Counted from the stretch's first letter, positions 24,260-33,043 are shown. The stretch: DNA of 64,000 nt from Streptomyces sp. A2-16 (GCF_018128905.1 NZ_CP063808.1:6386001-6450000); one strand, 5' to 3'. A program made the numbers and translations. The notes: generated by a model not told the origin, from the letters alone.

Positions 24260-25387
24260 TCATGGTCGTGTCTCGCCGATCACACGCACAGCGCTTTCGA
24301 TCTGCTCCTCGGAGAGGTCCGCACGGGCGGTCAGCCTGAGCCGTGAGATGCCGTCGGGCACGGACGGGGGCCGGAAACAGCCCACGAAGAGCCCGGCGGC
24401 ACGGCAGTCGGCCGCCCACTGCACGGCCTCCTCCGGAGAGGGTGCGCGCACCGAGACCACCGCGGCGTCCGGACGTACCGCTTCCAGACCCGCGGCGGTC
24501 AGGCGTGCGTGCAGCCCGGTCGCCACCTCACGCGCGCGTGCGGCCCGCTCGGGTTCACGGCCGAGCAGCCGCAGGGCCGCGAGGGCGGCTCCCGCCGAGG
24601 CGGGGGCCAGACCGGTGTCGAAGATGAACGTCCGCGCCGCGTTGACCAGGTGCTCGATCACCCGTGCGGGGCCGAGCACGGCTCCGCCCTGGCTGCCGAG
24701 CGACTTGGACAGCGTGACCGTGACGACCACGTCGTCGGCGCCCGCGAGTCCCGCCGCGTGCGGGGCGCCGCGGCCGCCGGCGCCGAGCACCCCCAGGCCG
24801 TGGGCGTCGTCGACGACCAGGCCCGCGCCGTGCTCCCGGCATGCCTCGGCGAGGCCGGCCAGGGGGGCCGCGTCGCCGTCGACCGAGAAGACGGTGTCCG
24901 AGACGGCGACGGCGGGTCCCTCGTGGGTGCCGAGCGCCTTGCGCACCGCCTCCGGGTCGGCGTGCGCGACCACCTGGGTCGTGCCGCGGGCCAGCCGGCA
25001 GCCGTCGATCAGCGAGGCGTGGTTGCCCGCGTCGGAGACGATCAGGGAGCCGTGCGGCGCGAGCGCGGTCACGGCGGCCAGGTTGGCCGCGTAGCCGGAG
25101 GAGAAGACGAGCGCAGCCTCGAACCCGCAGAAGTCGGCCAGCTCGCGTTCGAGTGCGGTGTGCAGCTCGGTGGTGCCGGTGACGAGCCGGGACCCGGTCG
25201 CACCGCCGCCCCAGGTCCGCGCGGCCGCCTCGGCCCCCGCCACGACCTCGGGGTGGCGGGCCAGCCCCAGGTAGTCGTTGCTCGCGAGATCGAGCAGCGG
25301 CGAGTCGGCCGGACGCGGCCGCAGGGTCCGTACGAGCCCGGCCCGCCGGCGCGCCGCCGCCTGCTCGTCGATCCAGCCGAACGCCAT
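24260..25387 (-). CDS. bioF: 8-amino-7-oxononanoate synthase
   Basis: A 375-residue alpha-oxoamine synthase that condenses pimeloyl-thioester with alanine in the first committed step of biotin ring assembly. It shows SNDYLGLARHPEV near the N-terminus, the glycine-rich TGSRLVTGTTELHTALE, VVDDAHGLGVLG and the PLP lysine K228 in TLSKSLGSQGG. ATG 25387 gives the normal length. It is divergent from bioBAD across a 148-base gap that contains two inverted repeats. The gene converges on DUF397. Confidence 0.94.
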   Translation of the reverse strand: MAFGWIDEQAAARRRAGLVRTLRPRPADSPLLDLASNDYLGLARHPEVVAGAEAAARTWGGGATGSRLVTGTTELHTALERELADFCGFEAALVFSSGYAANLAAVTALAPHGSLIVSDAGNHASLIDGCRLARGTTQVVAHADPEAVRKALGTHEGPAVAVSDTVFSVDGDAAPLAGLAEACREHGAGLVVDDAHGLGVLGAGGRGAPHAAGLAGADDVVVTVTLSKSLGSQGGAVLGPARVIEHLVNAARTFIFDTGLAPASAGAALAALRLLGREPERAARAREVATGLHARLTAAGLEAVRPDAAVVSVRAPSPEEAVQWAADCRAAGLFVGCFRPPSVPDGISRLRLTARADLSEEQIESAVRVIGETRP

Positions 25388-25424
25388 GGGTCCTCCGGGG
25401 CTTTTGTAGACAACGGACAGACCC

Positions 25425-25442
25425 TAGCGGCAGCAAACGCTA
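25425..25442. promoter_or_regulatory. Inverted repeat in the bioF-bioB gap, left
   Basis: TAGCG (25425-25429) and CGCTA (25438-25442) are separated by eight bases, 38 bases from the bioF start. It is one of two candidate regulator sites in the divergent biotin promoter region. Confidence 0.35.
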
Positions 25443-25448
25443 CCCACG

Positions 25449-25466
25449 GTGTGGCAATACCCACAC
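25449..25466. promoter_or_regulatory. Inverted repeat in the bioF-bioB gap, right
   Basis: GTGTGG-caatac-CCACAC (25449-25454 and 25461-25466) is a perfect 6-base inverted repeat seven bases from the left repeat. No regulator gene for biotin is adjacent, so the binding protein is unknown. Confidence 0.4.
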
Positions 25467-25535
25467 GTCACAGCGGGTGTGTTGTGCGATCCCTACCTTG
25501 GCCCGGGGCGGGTCCGTAGGACAGGATCGGCTCTC

Positions 25536-26822
25536 ATGGACCTGCTGAACACGCTGGTGGACAAGGGGCTTCGGCGCGAGCTGCCGACCCGCGAGGAGGC
25601 GCTGGCCGTACTGGCCACCTCCGACGACGACCTGCTCGACGTGGTGGCCGCGGCCGGCAAGGTGCGCCGGCACTGGTTCGGGCGCCGGGTGAAACTCAAC
25701 TACCTCGTCAACCTGAAGTCGGGCCTGTGCCCCGAGGACTGCTCCTACTGCTCCCAGCGGCTCGGCGCCGACACCGGCATCCTGAAGTACACCTGGCTCA
25801 AGCCCGACCAGGCCTCCCAGGCCGCGGCGGCCGGTCTGGCCGGTGGGGCCAAGCGGGTGTGCCTGGTGGCAAGCGGTCGCGGTCCGACCGACCGTGACGT
25901 GGACCGGGTCGCGGGCACCATCAAGGCGATCAAGGAGCAGAACGAGGGCGTGGAGGTGTGCGCCTGTCTCGGTCTGCTCTCCGACGGCCAGGCGGAGCGG
26001 CTGCGCGAGGCGGGCGCCGACGCCTACAACCACAACCTGAACACGTCCGAGTCGACCTACGGCGACATCACGACCACGCACACCTACGCCGACCGGGTCG
26101 ACACGGTGAACAAGGCGCACGCGGCGGGTCTGTCCGCCTGCTCGGGCCTGATCGCCGGCATGGGCGAGAGCGACGAGGACCTGGTCGACGTCGTCTACTC
26201 GCTGCGCGAGCTGGACCCGGACTCGGTCCCGGTCAACTTCCTGATCCCGGTCGAGGGCACCCCGCTGGCCAAGGAGTGGAACCTCACCCCGCAGCGCTGT
26301 CTGCGCATCCTGGCCATGGTTCGCTTCGTCTGCCCCGACGTCGAGGTCCGCATCGCGGGCGGCCGCGAGGTCCATCTGCGCACCATGCAGCCCCTCGCCC
26401 TCAACCTCGCCAACTCGATCTTCCTGGGCGACTACCTCACCACCGAGGGCCAGGCCGGCAAGGCCGACCTGGAGATGATCGCGGACGCCGGGTTCGAGGT
26501 GGAGGGCGCGGGCGAGGTGACGCTGCCGGCCCACCGGGCGGCCAACGGTGCGGGCGGCTGCGGGTCGCACGAAGGCGCCGGGTGCGGATCGCACGAGGGC
26601 GGTGGGTGCGGGTCGCACGCGGACGCCGGGTGCGGGTCGCACGAGGGCGGTGGGTGCGGGTCGCACGCGGACGCCGGGTGCGGGTCGCACGAGGGCGGTG
26701 GTGTGTGCGGTACGGCCGCTGCCGCGACGGCGCCGGCTTCGGCTTCTGCTTCCGAGCCGCGGACCGATCTGGTCGCCGTACGCCGTCGAGGTGCCGGAAC
26801 GGATCTCGCGCCCAATGCCTGA
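25536..26822 (+). CDS. bioB: Biotin synthase with Cys-Gly-Ser-His repeat tail
   Basis: A 428-residue radical-SAM enzyme that inserts sulfur into dethiobiotin. The [4Fe-4S] cysteines are C65, C69 and C72 (GLCPEDCSYC), and conserved positions for the auxiliary [2Fe-2S] cluster are present (VCLVASGRG, VEVCACLG, RIAGGREVHLR). The core ends near residue 335; the usual family length is about 320-350. Beyond it residues 342-389 hold six perfect-register 8-residue repeats starting CGSH (EGAG, EGGG, ADAG, EGGG, ADAG, EGGG), then a Val-Cys-Gly and an Ala-rich tail. The tail brings at least seven extra Cys and six His. ATG 25536 has only a weak ribosome site. The stop overlaps bioA by eight bases. Confidence 0.96.
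   Translation: MDLLNTLVDKGLRRELPTREEALAVLATSDDDLLDVVAAAGKVRRHWFGRRVKLNYLVNLKSGLCPEDCSYCSQRLGADTGILKYTWLKPDQASQAAAAGLAGGAKRVCLVASGRGPTDRDVDRVAGTIKAIKEQNEGVEVCACLGLLSDGQAERLREAGADAYNHNLNTSESTYGDITTTHTYADRVDTVNKAHAAGLSACSGLIAGMGESDEDLVDVVYSLRELDPDSVPVNFLIPVEGTPLAKEWNLTPQRCLRILAMVRFVCPDVEVRIAGGREVHLRTMQPLALNLANSIFLGDYLTTEGQAGKADLEMIADAGFEVEGAGEVTLPAHRAANGAGGCGSHEGAGCGSHEGGGCGSHADAGCGSHEGGGCGSHADAGCGSHEGGGVCGTAAAATAPASASASEPRTDLVAVRRRGAGTDLAPNA
26559..26702 (+). repeat. Tandem 24-base repeat encoding CGSHxxxG
   Basis: Six tandem 24-base units (TGCGGGTCGCAC plus a variable half) lie inside the bioB reading frame. The variable half alternates between GAGGGCGGTGGG and GCGGACGCCGGG in units 2-5, giving a 48-base higher-order period, so recent expansion by slippage or recombination is likely. 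Confidence 0.9.
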
Positions 26823-28101
26823 TCTGCCCGGCCTGCCCGTGCCGGAACTGCTGGCGCTCGACCGGCGGCACGTGTGGCATCCCTACGGTCCGATGCCCGG
26901 CCGGGTCGACCCGCTCGTCGTGGAGTCGGCGAGCGGAGTGCGGCTGCGGCTTGCCGAGGGCCCGGAGCTGGTCGACGGGATGTCGTCCTGGTGGTCGGCG
27001 ATCCACGGCTACAACCACCCGGTGCTCAACGAGGCCGCGCGCGAGCAGCTCGGGCGGATGAGCCATGTGATGTTCGGCGGGCTCACCCACGAGCCCGCCG
27101 TCCGGCTCGCGAAGCTCCTTGTCGACATGTCTCCCGAGGGACTGGAGCATGTCTTCCTCGCCGACTCCGGATCGGTGTCGGTCGAGGTCGCGGTGAAGAT
27201 GTGCCTGCAGTACTGGCGTTCGCTGGGCCGCCCGGGCAAGCGGCGGCTGCTGACCTGGCGCGGCGGCTACCACGGCGACACCTGGCAGCCGATGTCGGTG
27301 TGCGACCCCGAGGGGGGGATGCACGAGCTGTGGTCCGGGGTCCTGCCCCGGCAGGTGTTCGTGGACGCGCCTCCGGCCGAGTACGAGGAGTCCTACGCCG
27401 ATCAGCTGCGCGCGGCGGTGGAACGGCACGCCGACGAGCTCGCCGCGGTGATCGTGGAGCCGGTGGTGCAGGGCGCGGGCGGGATGCGGTTCCACTCCCC
27501 CGCGTATCTGCGGGTGCTGCGCGAGGCGTGCGACGCGCACGACGTGCTGCTCGTGTTCGACGAGATCGCGACCGGGTTCGGCCGCACGGGCGCCCTGTTC
27601 GCGGCGGAGCACGCGGCGGTGACGCCGGACGTCATGTGCGTGGGCAAGGCGCTGACCGGCGGCTACCTGACGATGGCGGCGACCTTGTGCACGCCTCGGG
27701 TGGCCGACGGGATCTCGCGGGGCGAGGTCCCGGTGCTCGCCCACGGTCCCACCTTCATGGGCAACCCGCTGGCCGCCTCGGTGGCCTGCGCGTCGATCGG
27801 CCTGCTGCTCGGGCAGGACTGGCTCAGCGAGGTCAAGCGGATCGAGGCGGGGCTGCGGGAGGGCCTGGCGCCGGCGCGTGACCTGCCGGGTGTTCAGGAC
27901 GTACGGGTTCTCGGCGCGATCGGGGTCGTGCAGCTGGACCACGAGGTCGACATGAGGGCCGCCACGGAGGCCGCCGTACGCGAGGGCGTGTGGCTGCGGC
28001 CGTTCCGCGACCTCGTCTACACGATGCCGCCGTACGTCACGGGTGACGAGGACCTTGCACGGATCGGGCGTGCGGTGTGCGCCGCCGCTTCGGAGGGATG
28101 A
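26815..28101 (+). CDS. bioA: Adenosylmethionine-8-amino-7-oxononanoate aminotransferase
   Basis: A 428-residue class III PLP aminotransferase that uses S-adenosylmethionine as amino donor to make diaminopelargonate. BioA-specific features are HVWHPYGPM, DGMSSWWSAIHGYNHP, RGGYHGDTWQPMSVCDP and the GPTFMGNPLA loop. The PLP lysine is K278 in CVGKALTGG. It starts at ATG 26815 inside the end of bioB (8-base overlap) and is followed at one base by bioD. Length and motifs are normal. Confidence 0.96.
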   Translation: MPDLPGLPVPELLALDRRHVWHPYGPMPGRVDPLVVESASGVRLRLAEGPELVDGMSSWWSAIHGYNHPVLNEAAREQLGRMSHVMFGGLTHEPAVRLAKLLVDMSPEGLEHVFLADSGSVSVEVAVKMCLQYWRSLGRPGKRRLLTWRGGYHGDTWQPMSVCDPEGGMHELWSGVLPRQVFVDAPPAEYEESYADQLRAAVERHADELAAVIVEPVVQGAGGMRFHSPAYLRVLREACDAHDVLLVFDEIATGFGRTGALFAAEHAAVTPDVMCVGKALTGGYLTMAATLCTPRVADGISRGEVPVLAHGPTFMGNPLAASVACASIGLLLGQDWLSEVKRIEAGLREGLAPARDLPGVQDVRVLGAIGVVQLDHEVDMRAATEAAVREGVWLRPFRDLVYTMPPYVTGDEDLARIGRAVCAAASEG

Positions 28102-28102
28102 C

Positions 28103-28819
28103 ATGCCGGTACTGGTGATCACGGGGACGGGCACGGAGGTCGGCAAGACCGTCACCACGGCCGCCGTGGCCGCGGCCGCGCTCGCCGCCGGACGGACGGT
28201 CGCGGTCCTCAAGGCCGCGCAGACCGGCGTACGGCCGGACGAGCCCGGGGACGCCGACGAGGTGGCGCGGCTCGCGGGCGCCGTGACGAAGGCCGAACTC
28301 GCCCGCTATCCCGAGCCGTTGGCCCCGGCGACGGCCGCCCGACGGGCGGCTCTGCAGCCGGTGCGGCCCGACGAGGTCGCCGAGGCCGCCGCCAAGCTGG
28401 CCGCCGGGCACGATCTGGTGCTGGTGGAGGGCGCGGGCGGGCTGCTCGTCCGCTTCGACGAGGAGGGCGGCACGCTGGCCGACGCGGCGCGGCTGCTGCG
28501 GGCGCCGGTCCTGGTCGTGGTGTCGGCGGGCCTGGGGACGCTCAACACCACGGAGCTGACGGCCCGTGAACTCGGTCGTCGCCGACTGGAGTTGGCGGGT
28601 GTGGTGATCGGCAGCTGGCCGGACTCCCCCGATCTCGCCTCGCGTTGCAACCTGGCGGATCTGCCGGAGGTGTCCGGGGCCCCGCTGCTCGGTGCCCTGC
28701 CGGCCGGTGCGGGCCGACTCGCTCCGGCCGACTTCCGTGCCGCGGCCCCGGGTTGGCTGGCACCGCGGCTGGACGGGACGTGGGACGCGGAGGCGTTCGG
28801 GGTGCGCGAGGCTCCCTGA
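28103..28819 (+). CDS. bioD: Dethiobiotin synthetase
   Basis: A 238-residue ATP-dependent carboxylase that closes the ureido ring of dethiobiotin from diaminopelargonate. The P-loop is GTGTEVGKT (residues 8-16), with KAAQTGV and VEGAGGLLV as substrate and Mg-binding segments. It starts one base after the bioA stop (TGACATG). The order bioB-bioA-bioD with divergent bioF gives the ring-forming steps; the pimeloyl-forming genes are not in this window. Confidence 0.95.
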   Translation: MPVLVITGTGTEVGKTVTTAAVAAAALAAGRTVAVLKAAQTGVRPDEPGDADEVARLAGAVTKAELARYPEPLAPATAARRAALQPVRPDEVAEAAAKLAAGHDLVLVEGAGGLLVRFDEEGGTLADAARLLRAPVLVVVSAGLGTLNTTELTARELGRRRLELAGVVIGSWPDSPDLASRCNLADLPEVSGAPLLGALPAGAGRLAPADFRAAAPGWLAPRLDGTWDAEAFGVREAP

Positions 28820-28836
28820 GAGACCCCGTTCGAGCC

Positions 28837-31095
28837 CTAGGGTGCCTCGTCGCTCTCCGCGATGAGCCGCACCAGTTCGATGCGGGAGCGGATGCCCAGC
28901 CGGGTGAAGACGCCCCGCAGATGATGGTCGATCGTGCGCGGGCTGAGGGCCAGGCGGGCGGCGATCTCGCGGTTGGTGGCGCCCTCGGCGACCATGCGGG
29001 CGACCAGCAGTTGCTGGGCGGTGAGGCGTGCGGTCGGGTTCACGGCGTGCGTGGGGGCGGCGGGGGCGCCCAGGGCACGGAGTTCGGCGCGGGCCCGGGC
29101 CGCGCAGTGCGGTGACCCGAACTGTTCGAAGGCCGCCAGGGCGCTGTGGAGACGGTCGCGGGCCTCGGTGCGGTGGCGCAGCCGCCGTAGCGCGCTGCCG
29201 AACAGCAGCTCAGTGCGGGCGCGTTCGAAGTCGCGGGTGCCACGCGCGTGGAGGTCGAGGGCGGTGCGGTAGTGCTCGACCGCCTCCTCGCCGGGGGCCA
29301 GCAGGGCACGGCAGCGGGCGCTCAGGGCGAGGTCGTCGGGGCTGCGTACGACCGTCGCCCAGCGGTGGTAGTCGGCGTGGGCGCCGCGGGCGATCCGGGT
29401 GTCGTCGGTGCGGACAGCCGCCTCGACGTAGTGCGGAGTGGCCAGGTGTCTGATGGCCCGGTGGCCGTGCCCCGGGCCGAATCCGGCGAGGGCCCTGAGG
29501 CGGGCCGCCGCCCCCGCGAAACGGCCTTCGGCGAGGTCGAGGAAGGCCAGCGCCCACTGGGCGAGGGCGGCGGGCAGGCCGAGGCCCCTGGCGAGGGCGT
29601 ACGAGCGTGCGGCGGCGGCGCGTTCGCGGCAGACATCGGCGTCCGCCGTGATCGCCGCGAACATGGCGAGAGCAGCCTGGAGATGACAGGCGCCGTTGTC
29701 CTGTCCGGTGGCGTACGCCTGGTGCAGGGCCTCCGTCGCCGCGGCCTGTCCGGCCTGTGGGCGGCCGGTCCAGAAGTCGGCGTAGGCGCGGAACTCCATG
29801 GCCTGGGCCATGACGGCCGTCGCACCCCGGGCCCGCGCGGAGCCGGCGGCACGCAGGGTCGCGGTGGCGGCACGGGTGTGGTCGCCGAGGAGCAGCGCGG
29901 CGATGCCCGCGTGGACGAGGAGGGTGGGGTCGCCGCCGGGACCGCAGCGCCCGGCGGCCGCCTCGAGGAGGTCACGGGCGTCCTCGTAGCGTCCCTCGAA
30001 GGCCGCCGCGAGTCCGCCGAGCGTGCCGGGCGGCGCGATGCCGAGCCGTCCGGCGACCCGGGCGGCCTCCCGGCAGCGGCGCAGGTCGCCGGTGTAGACG
30101 GCGGCCTCGGTGGCGCGGGCGAGGAGGTGAGCCGCCGGGTCGAGGACGTGCGGAGTGGGCGCGGGCGACAGCTCAACGTCGTCCGGTGCCCCGCCCGCCT
30201 CTGCGGAATCGTTCCCTCTCGTAGGTCTCGCCCGGTGCGCCGCCGCACCGAGGAGCGCGTCGAACGCCTCCGTCGCATTGCCCGCGCGCAGCGCGAACAG
30301 GCCCGACAGGACGTCGTCGGCCGCTCCGTCGGCCGCGAGGCGGCGGGCCCGGTCGCCGTCGCCGGCCTGCCACGCGTCCGCGGCTGCACGTGTCACCAGA
30401 CGTGAGCGTTCCGCCGGATCCGGACAGAGCGCGGCGGCCCGCTCCAGCAGAGTCCGCGCCAGGGCGAGGTGTCCGGAGCGCCGGGCCGTGTCCGCGGAGC
30501 CGCGGAGCTCGGCCGCGAGCCGTCCGCTCGGGCCGAGGGCGCCCGCGCCCCGGTGCCAGGACCGGCGGGGCGTCTCTCCGACGCCGTGCAGCACACCGGC
30601 CAGCAGACGGTGGACGCCACGGCGGTCGGCCGGGGTGCCGGACTCGTACGCGGCGATCCTCGTCCAGGCGTCCCGGAAGACGACTCCGCCCGCCCCCGAG
30701 TGCGCCACGCCCACCGCCTCCGCGGTCTCCAGCGGGCGGGTGTCGAGGCGGGCGGCGGTGACGGCACGGAGGAAGGCGTGGGTGGCGACCGGGTACTGGT
30801 CGGCCGCCGCGAGCAGCAGGAGCAGACGGGTGTCGTCGGGCAGGGCCCTGATCTCCGCGCGTAGCGCGCGCAGCAGTCCGGGGGCGAGGTCGGCGGGCTC
30901 GGTGGGGAGCGGGTCCAGGCCGGCCGACTGACGGTCGCTCAGCAGCGTCACGAGTTCGGCGGCGGCGCGCGGATCGCCGTGAACGGAATACAGCAGCCGG
31001 ACCCTGACTCCCTCGGGGAGCGCCGAGATCACGCGCCGCGGTGGCGAAGTGCGGGTCTGATGCGGAGGGTTCACCGGAGTCACCACACAACTCAC
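28837..31095 (-). CDS. LuxR-family regulator lacking the LAL ATPase domain
   Basis: A 752-residue regulator. A C-terminal LuxR helix-turn-helix lies at about residues 685-745 (LTAQQLLVARMVAEGATNRE, then LSPRTIDHHLRGVFTRLGI). The long Ala/Arg/Leu-rich middle is helical-repeat/TPR-like, as in LAL regulators. The N-terminus starts at GDPRAAAELVTLLS followed by LPDDTRLLLLLAAAD, which corresponds to the region just after the ATPase module of LAL proteins; there is no Walker A or B motif, and the upstream DNA has no in-frame ATPase. GTG 31095 is the longest plausible start. It converges on bioD and is divergent from the esterase; its target is unknown. Confidence 0.85.
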   Translation of the reverse strand: MSCVVTPVNPPHQTRTSPPRRVISALPEGVRVRLLYSVHGDPRAAAELVTLLSDRQSAGLDPLPTEPADLAPGLLRALRAEIRALPDDTRLLLLLAAADQYPVATHAFLRAVTAARLDTRPLETAEAVGVAHSGAGGVVFRDAWTRIAAYESGTPADRRGVHRLLAGVLHGVGETPRRSWHRGAGALGPSGRLAAELRGSADTARRSGHLALARTLLERAAALCPDPAERSRLVTRAAADAWQAGDGDRARRLAADGAADDVLSGLFALRAGNATEAFDALLGAAAHRARPTRGNDSAEAGGAPDDVELSPAPTPHVLDPAAHLLARATEAAVYTGDLRRCREAARVAGRLGIAPPGTLGGLAAAFEGRYEDARDLLEAAAGRCGPGGDPTLLVHAGIAALLLGDHTRAATATLRAAGSARARGATAVMAQAMEFRAYADFWTGRPQAGQAAATEALHQAYATGQDNGACHLQAALAMFAAITADADVCRERAAAARSYALARGLGLPAALAQWALAFLDLAEGRFAGAAARLRALAGFGPGHGHRAIRHLATPHYVEAAVRTDDTRIARGAHADYHRWATVVRSPDDLALSARCRALLAPGEEAVEHYRTALDLHARGTRDFERARTELLFGSALRRLRHRTEARDRLHSALAAFEQFGSPHCAARARAELRALGAPAAPTHAVNPTARLTAQQLLVARMVAEGATNREIAARLALSPRTIDHHLRGVFTRLGIRSRIELVRLIAESDEAP

Positions 31096-31201
31096 GTTAC
31101 TGGCGAGTTAATTGACCCGTAAAGACCGGCGATTTCGCCGATGCGGCGCGCGTGGACCCCACTCGACACTCCTGACAACCCCACCCGTTTCAGGAGGCAT
31201 C

Positions 31202-31888
31202 ATGCAGCGCTTCGGGCGTCGCATCGCCGCGGCCGCCACGGCCGTGGTCACTTCTCTCCTTCTGTCACTCTCCTTCGCCGAGGCCCCCGCTCACGCGGCG
31301 GCCCACGACCCGATCGTCTTCGTGCACGGCATCAGCAGTGACGCGAGCAGCTGGGACGACTGGATCGCCGACTTCAAGGCGGACGGCTACACCGCGTCCG
31401 AGCTGGACGCCTGGTCGTACAGCTGGTCCCAGTCGAACGTGACCACCGCCCAGCAGCTGGCCACCGAGGTCCAGCGGGTCCTGAAGGCGACCGGCGCCTC
31501 GAAGGTCGACCTGGTCACCCACTCGATGGGCGCGCTCAGCGCCCGCTACTACCTGAAGAACCTCGGCGGCACGGCGTACGTGGACGACTTCGTCTCGGCC
31601 GCCGGCGTCAACCACGGGACCACGACGGCCTCCTGGTGCTCGTGGCTGTACACCTCGTGCGCGCAGATGTACACCGGCAGCTCCTTCCTGACCGCTCTCA
31701 ACTCCGGTGACGAGACGCCGGGCAGCGTGGCCTACGCCAGTTACTGGTCCAACTGCGACGACGCCCTGACCCCGGACACCACGGCGATCCTGAACGGCGC
31801 GACGAACGTCGAGGTCGGATGCATCTCGCACACCGACATGAACAACGACCACGGCGTCTACGAGCAGGTGCGCGACTTCGTGCGGTAG
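31202..31888 (+). CDS. Secreted lipase/esterase (alpha/beta hydrolase)
   Basis: A 228-residue secreted hydrolase of the small bacterial lipase type (B. subtilis LipA-like). The signal peptide spans about residues 1-33 with an APAHAAA cleavage region. The mature part begins at HDPIVFVHGISSD, the nucleophile is S108 in VTHSMGALSARYY, and the acid and base probably lie in SNCDDALTPD and NNDHGVYEQV. Several cysteines (SWCSWLYTSCAQ, NCDD, VGCIS) could form disulfides. GGAGG precedes ATG 31202. It acts outside the cell on acyl esters, with the substrate unknown. Confidence 0.9.
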   Translation: MQRFGRRIAAAATAVVTSLLLSLSFAEAPAHAAAHDPIVFVHGISSDASSWDDWIADFKADGYTASELDAWSYSWSQSNVTTAQQLATEVQRVLKATGASKVDLVTHSMGALSARYYLKNLGGTAYVDDFVSAAGVNHGTTTASWCSWLYTSCAQMYTGSSFLTALNSGDETPGSVAYASYWSNCDDALTPDTTAILNGATNVEVGCISHTDMNNDHGVYEQVRDFVR

Positions 31889-31963
31889 CCGTCCGCGGGG
31901 GTGCGACGGGGTCCCGCGGGGGACAATCGTGGTGAGGCCAGTCCTGTCCTGAGGGAGGCTGCC

Positions 31964-32653
31964 ATGGCGCCGCGGTCCGCCGGTTCCGGCAAGGTGTCCC
32001 GGGATCCCGTCCACCATCCGCTGTTCGCCCGGTACTACGCGCGGGCCAGCGTCACCGCCGAGACCAGGTGGGGCATGGCCCGGGTGCGCGAGCGGCTGCT
32101 CGCCGGGCTGTCCGGGCGGGTGCTCGAGATCGGCGCGGGCAACGGCCTGAACTTCGCGCACTATCCCGGCACCGTCTCCGAGGTCGTGGCGATCGAACCG
32201 GAGCGCCGGCTGCGGCAGTTGGCGGTGGAGGCCGCCCTGCGCTCGGAGGTGCCGGTCGACGTGGCGCCCGGGGCGGCGGAGGCCCTGCCCGTCAAGAGCG
32301 AGGCCTTCGACGCCGTGGTGATCTCGCTGGTGCTGTGCAGTGTGCGCGATGTGCCGCGCGCGCTCGGCGAGATGCGGCGGGTCCTGCGACCCGGCGGGGT
32401 GGTGCGGTTCTTCGAGCACGGCAGGGGCGGCGGCCCGGCGATGCGCGTGACCCAGCGCGCCCTGGACCGCACGGTGTGGCCCCCGCTGAGCGGCGGCTGC
32501 CATCTGGCCCGCGACCCGGTCGGGGCGCTGCGGGAGGCCGGGTTCGAACTCGGCCCCTACCGGCGGGTGTCCATGCCGGAGAAGGGGCCGGCGATGCCCA
32601 CTTCGTTCTGTGTGCTCGGCACCGCCTGGCGGCCGCCGACGGAGGATCGCTGA
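31964..32653 (+). CDS. SAM-dependent methyltransferase (class I)
   Basis: A 229-residue class I methyltransferase of the UbiE/MenG-like (Methyltransf_11) type. Motif I is VLEIGAGNG (residues 53-61), the acidic loop is VVAIEPERRL, motif II/III are AFDAVVISLVLCSV and VLRPGGVVRFFEHGRGG. The C-terminal part suggests a small hydrophobic or lipid substrate, but this cannot be decided here. GAGGGAGG precedes ATG 31964. It follows the esterase by 75 bases. Confidence 0.88.
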   Translation: MAPRSAGSGKVSRDPVHHPLFARYYARASVTAETRWGMARVRERLLAGLSGRVLEIGAGNGLNFAHYPGTVSEVVAIEPERRLRQLAVEAALRSEVPVDVAPGAAEALPVKSEAFDAVVISLVLCSVRDVPRALGEMRRVLRPGGVVRFFEHGRGGGPAMRVTQRALDRTVWPPLSGGCHLARDPVGALREAGFELGPYRRVSMPEKGPAMPTSFCVLGTAWRPPTEDR

Positions 32654-32668
32654 TCGCCGGAGGGCCGA

Positions 32669-33043
32669 TCAGAGGGTCCACCTCTGCAGTTCGCGCGCGA
32701 TGTCGTACACGGAGGCGTCGCCCTTCTTGGCCACCTTGGCGAGGTCACGGACGAGTTCGGGCGAGGTGACGACCCGCAGTCCGCTCGCGACGAGATAGGC
32801 GTACCCGACCGCGCAGGCGAAGAGTGCGTTGGTGCGCTCCAACGCCGGGACATGGATGAGCAGTTGCAACAGCGCGGCGGCACGCATGTGGGGGCTGTCG
32901 TAGACCGGGATGTCGAAGATCTCGGCCTGGTGCCGGGCCACGGCGGCGACCAGGGCGCCCCAGTCGGTGACCTGGGGATCGCCCGGGGTCTTCTGCTCGG
33001 CGAGCATCAGCAGCCAGGCGAGATCGATGTGCAGATCGCTCAA
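32669..33043 (-). CDS. Doc/Fic-like toxin component with degenerate motif
   Basis: A 124-residue all-helical protein resembling the Streptomyces 'Fic family toxin' group related to Doc. The segment around H64 reads HVPALERTNALF, which stands where Doc has HxFxDxNKR; the Asn and the Arg are shifted and the Lys is lost, so the catalytic loop is degenerate. Helices before it (RHQAEIFDIP, SPHMRAAALLQLL) fit the Doc fold. TTG 33043 overlaps the antitoxin stop as TTGA, the classic arrangement of a coupled toxin-antitoxin pair. Toxicity is not certain given the missing residues. Confidence 0.7.
   Translation of the reverse strand: MSDLHIDLAWLLMLAEQKTPGDPQVTDWGALVAAVARHQAEIFDIPVYDSPHMRAAALLQLLIHVPALERTNALFACAVGYAYLVASGLRVVTSPELVRDLAKVAKKGDASVYDIARELQRWTL

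Noticed and set aside
26559..26702. A CRISPR-like array
   Set aside because: The 24-base repeats are tandem without spacers and lie inside the bioB reading frame.
26437..28212. A long minus-strand frame opposite bioB/bioA
   Set aside because: It includes the antisense of the CGSH repeat and has no homology; the forward genes carry complete conserved motifs.
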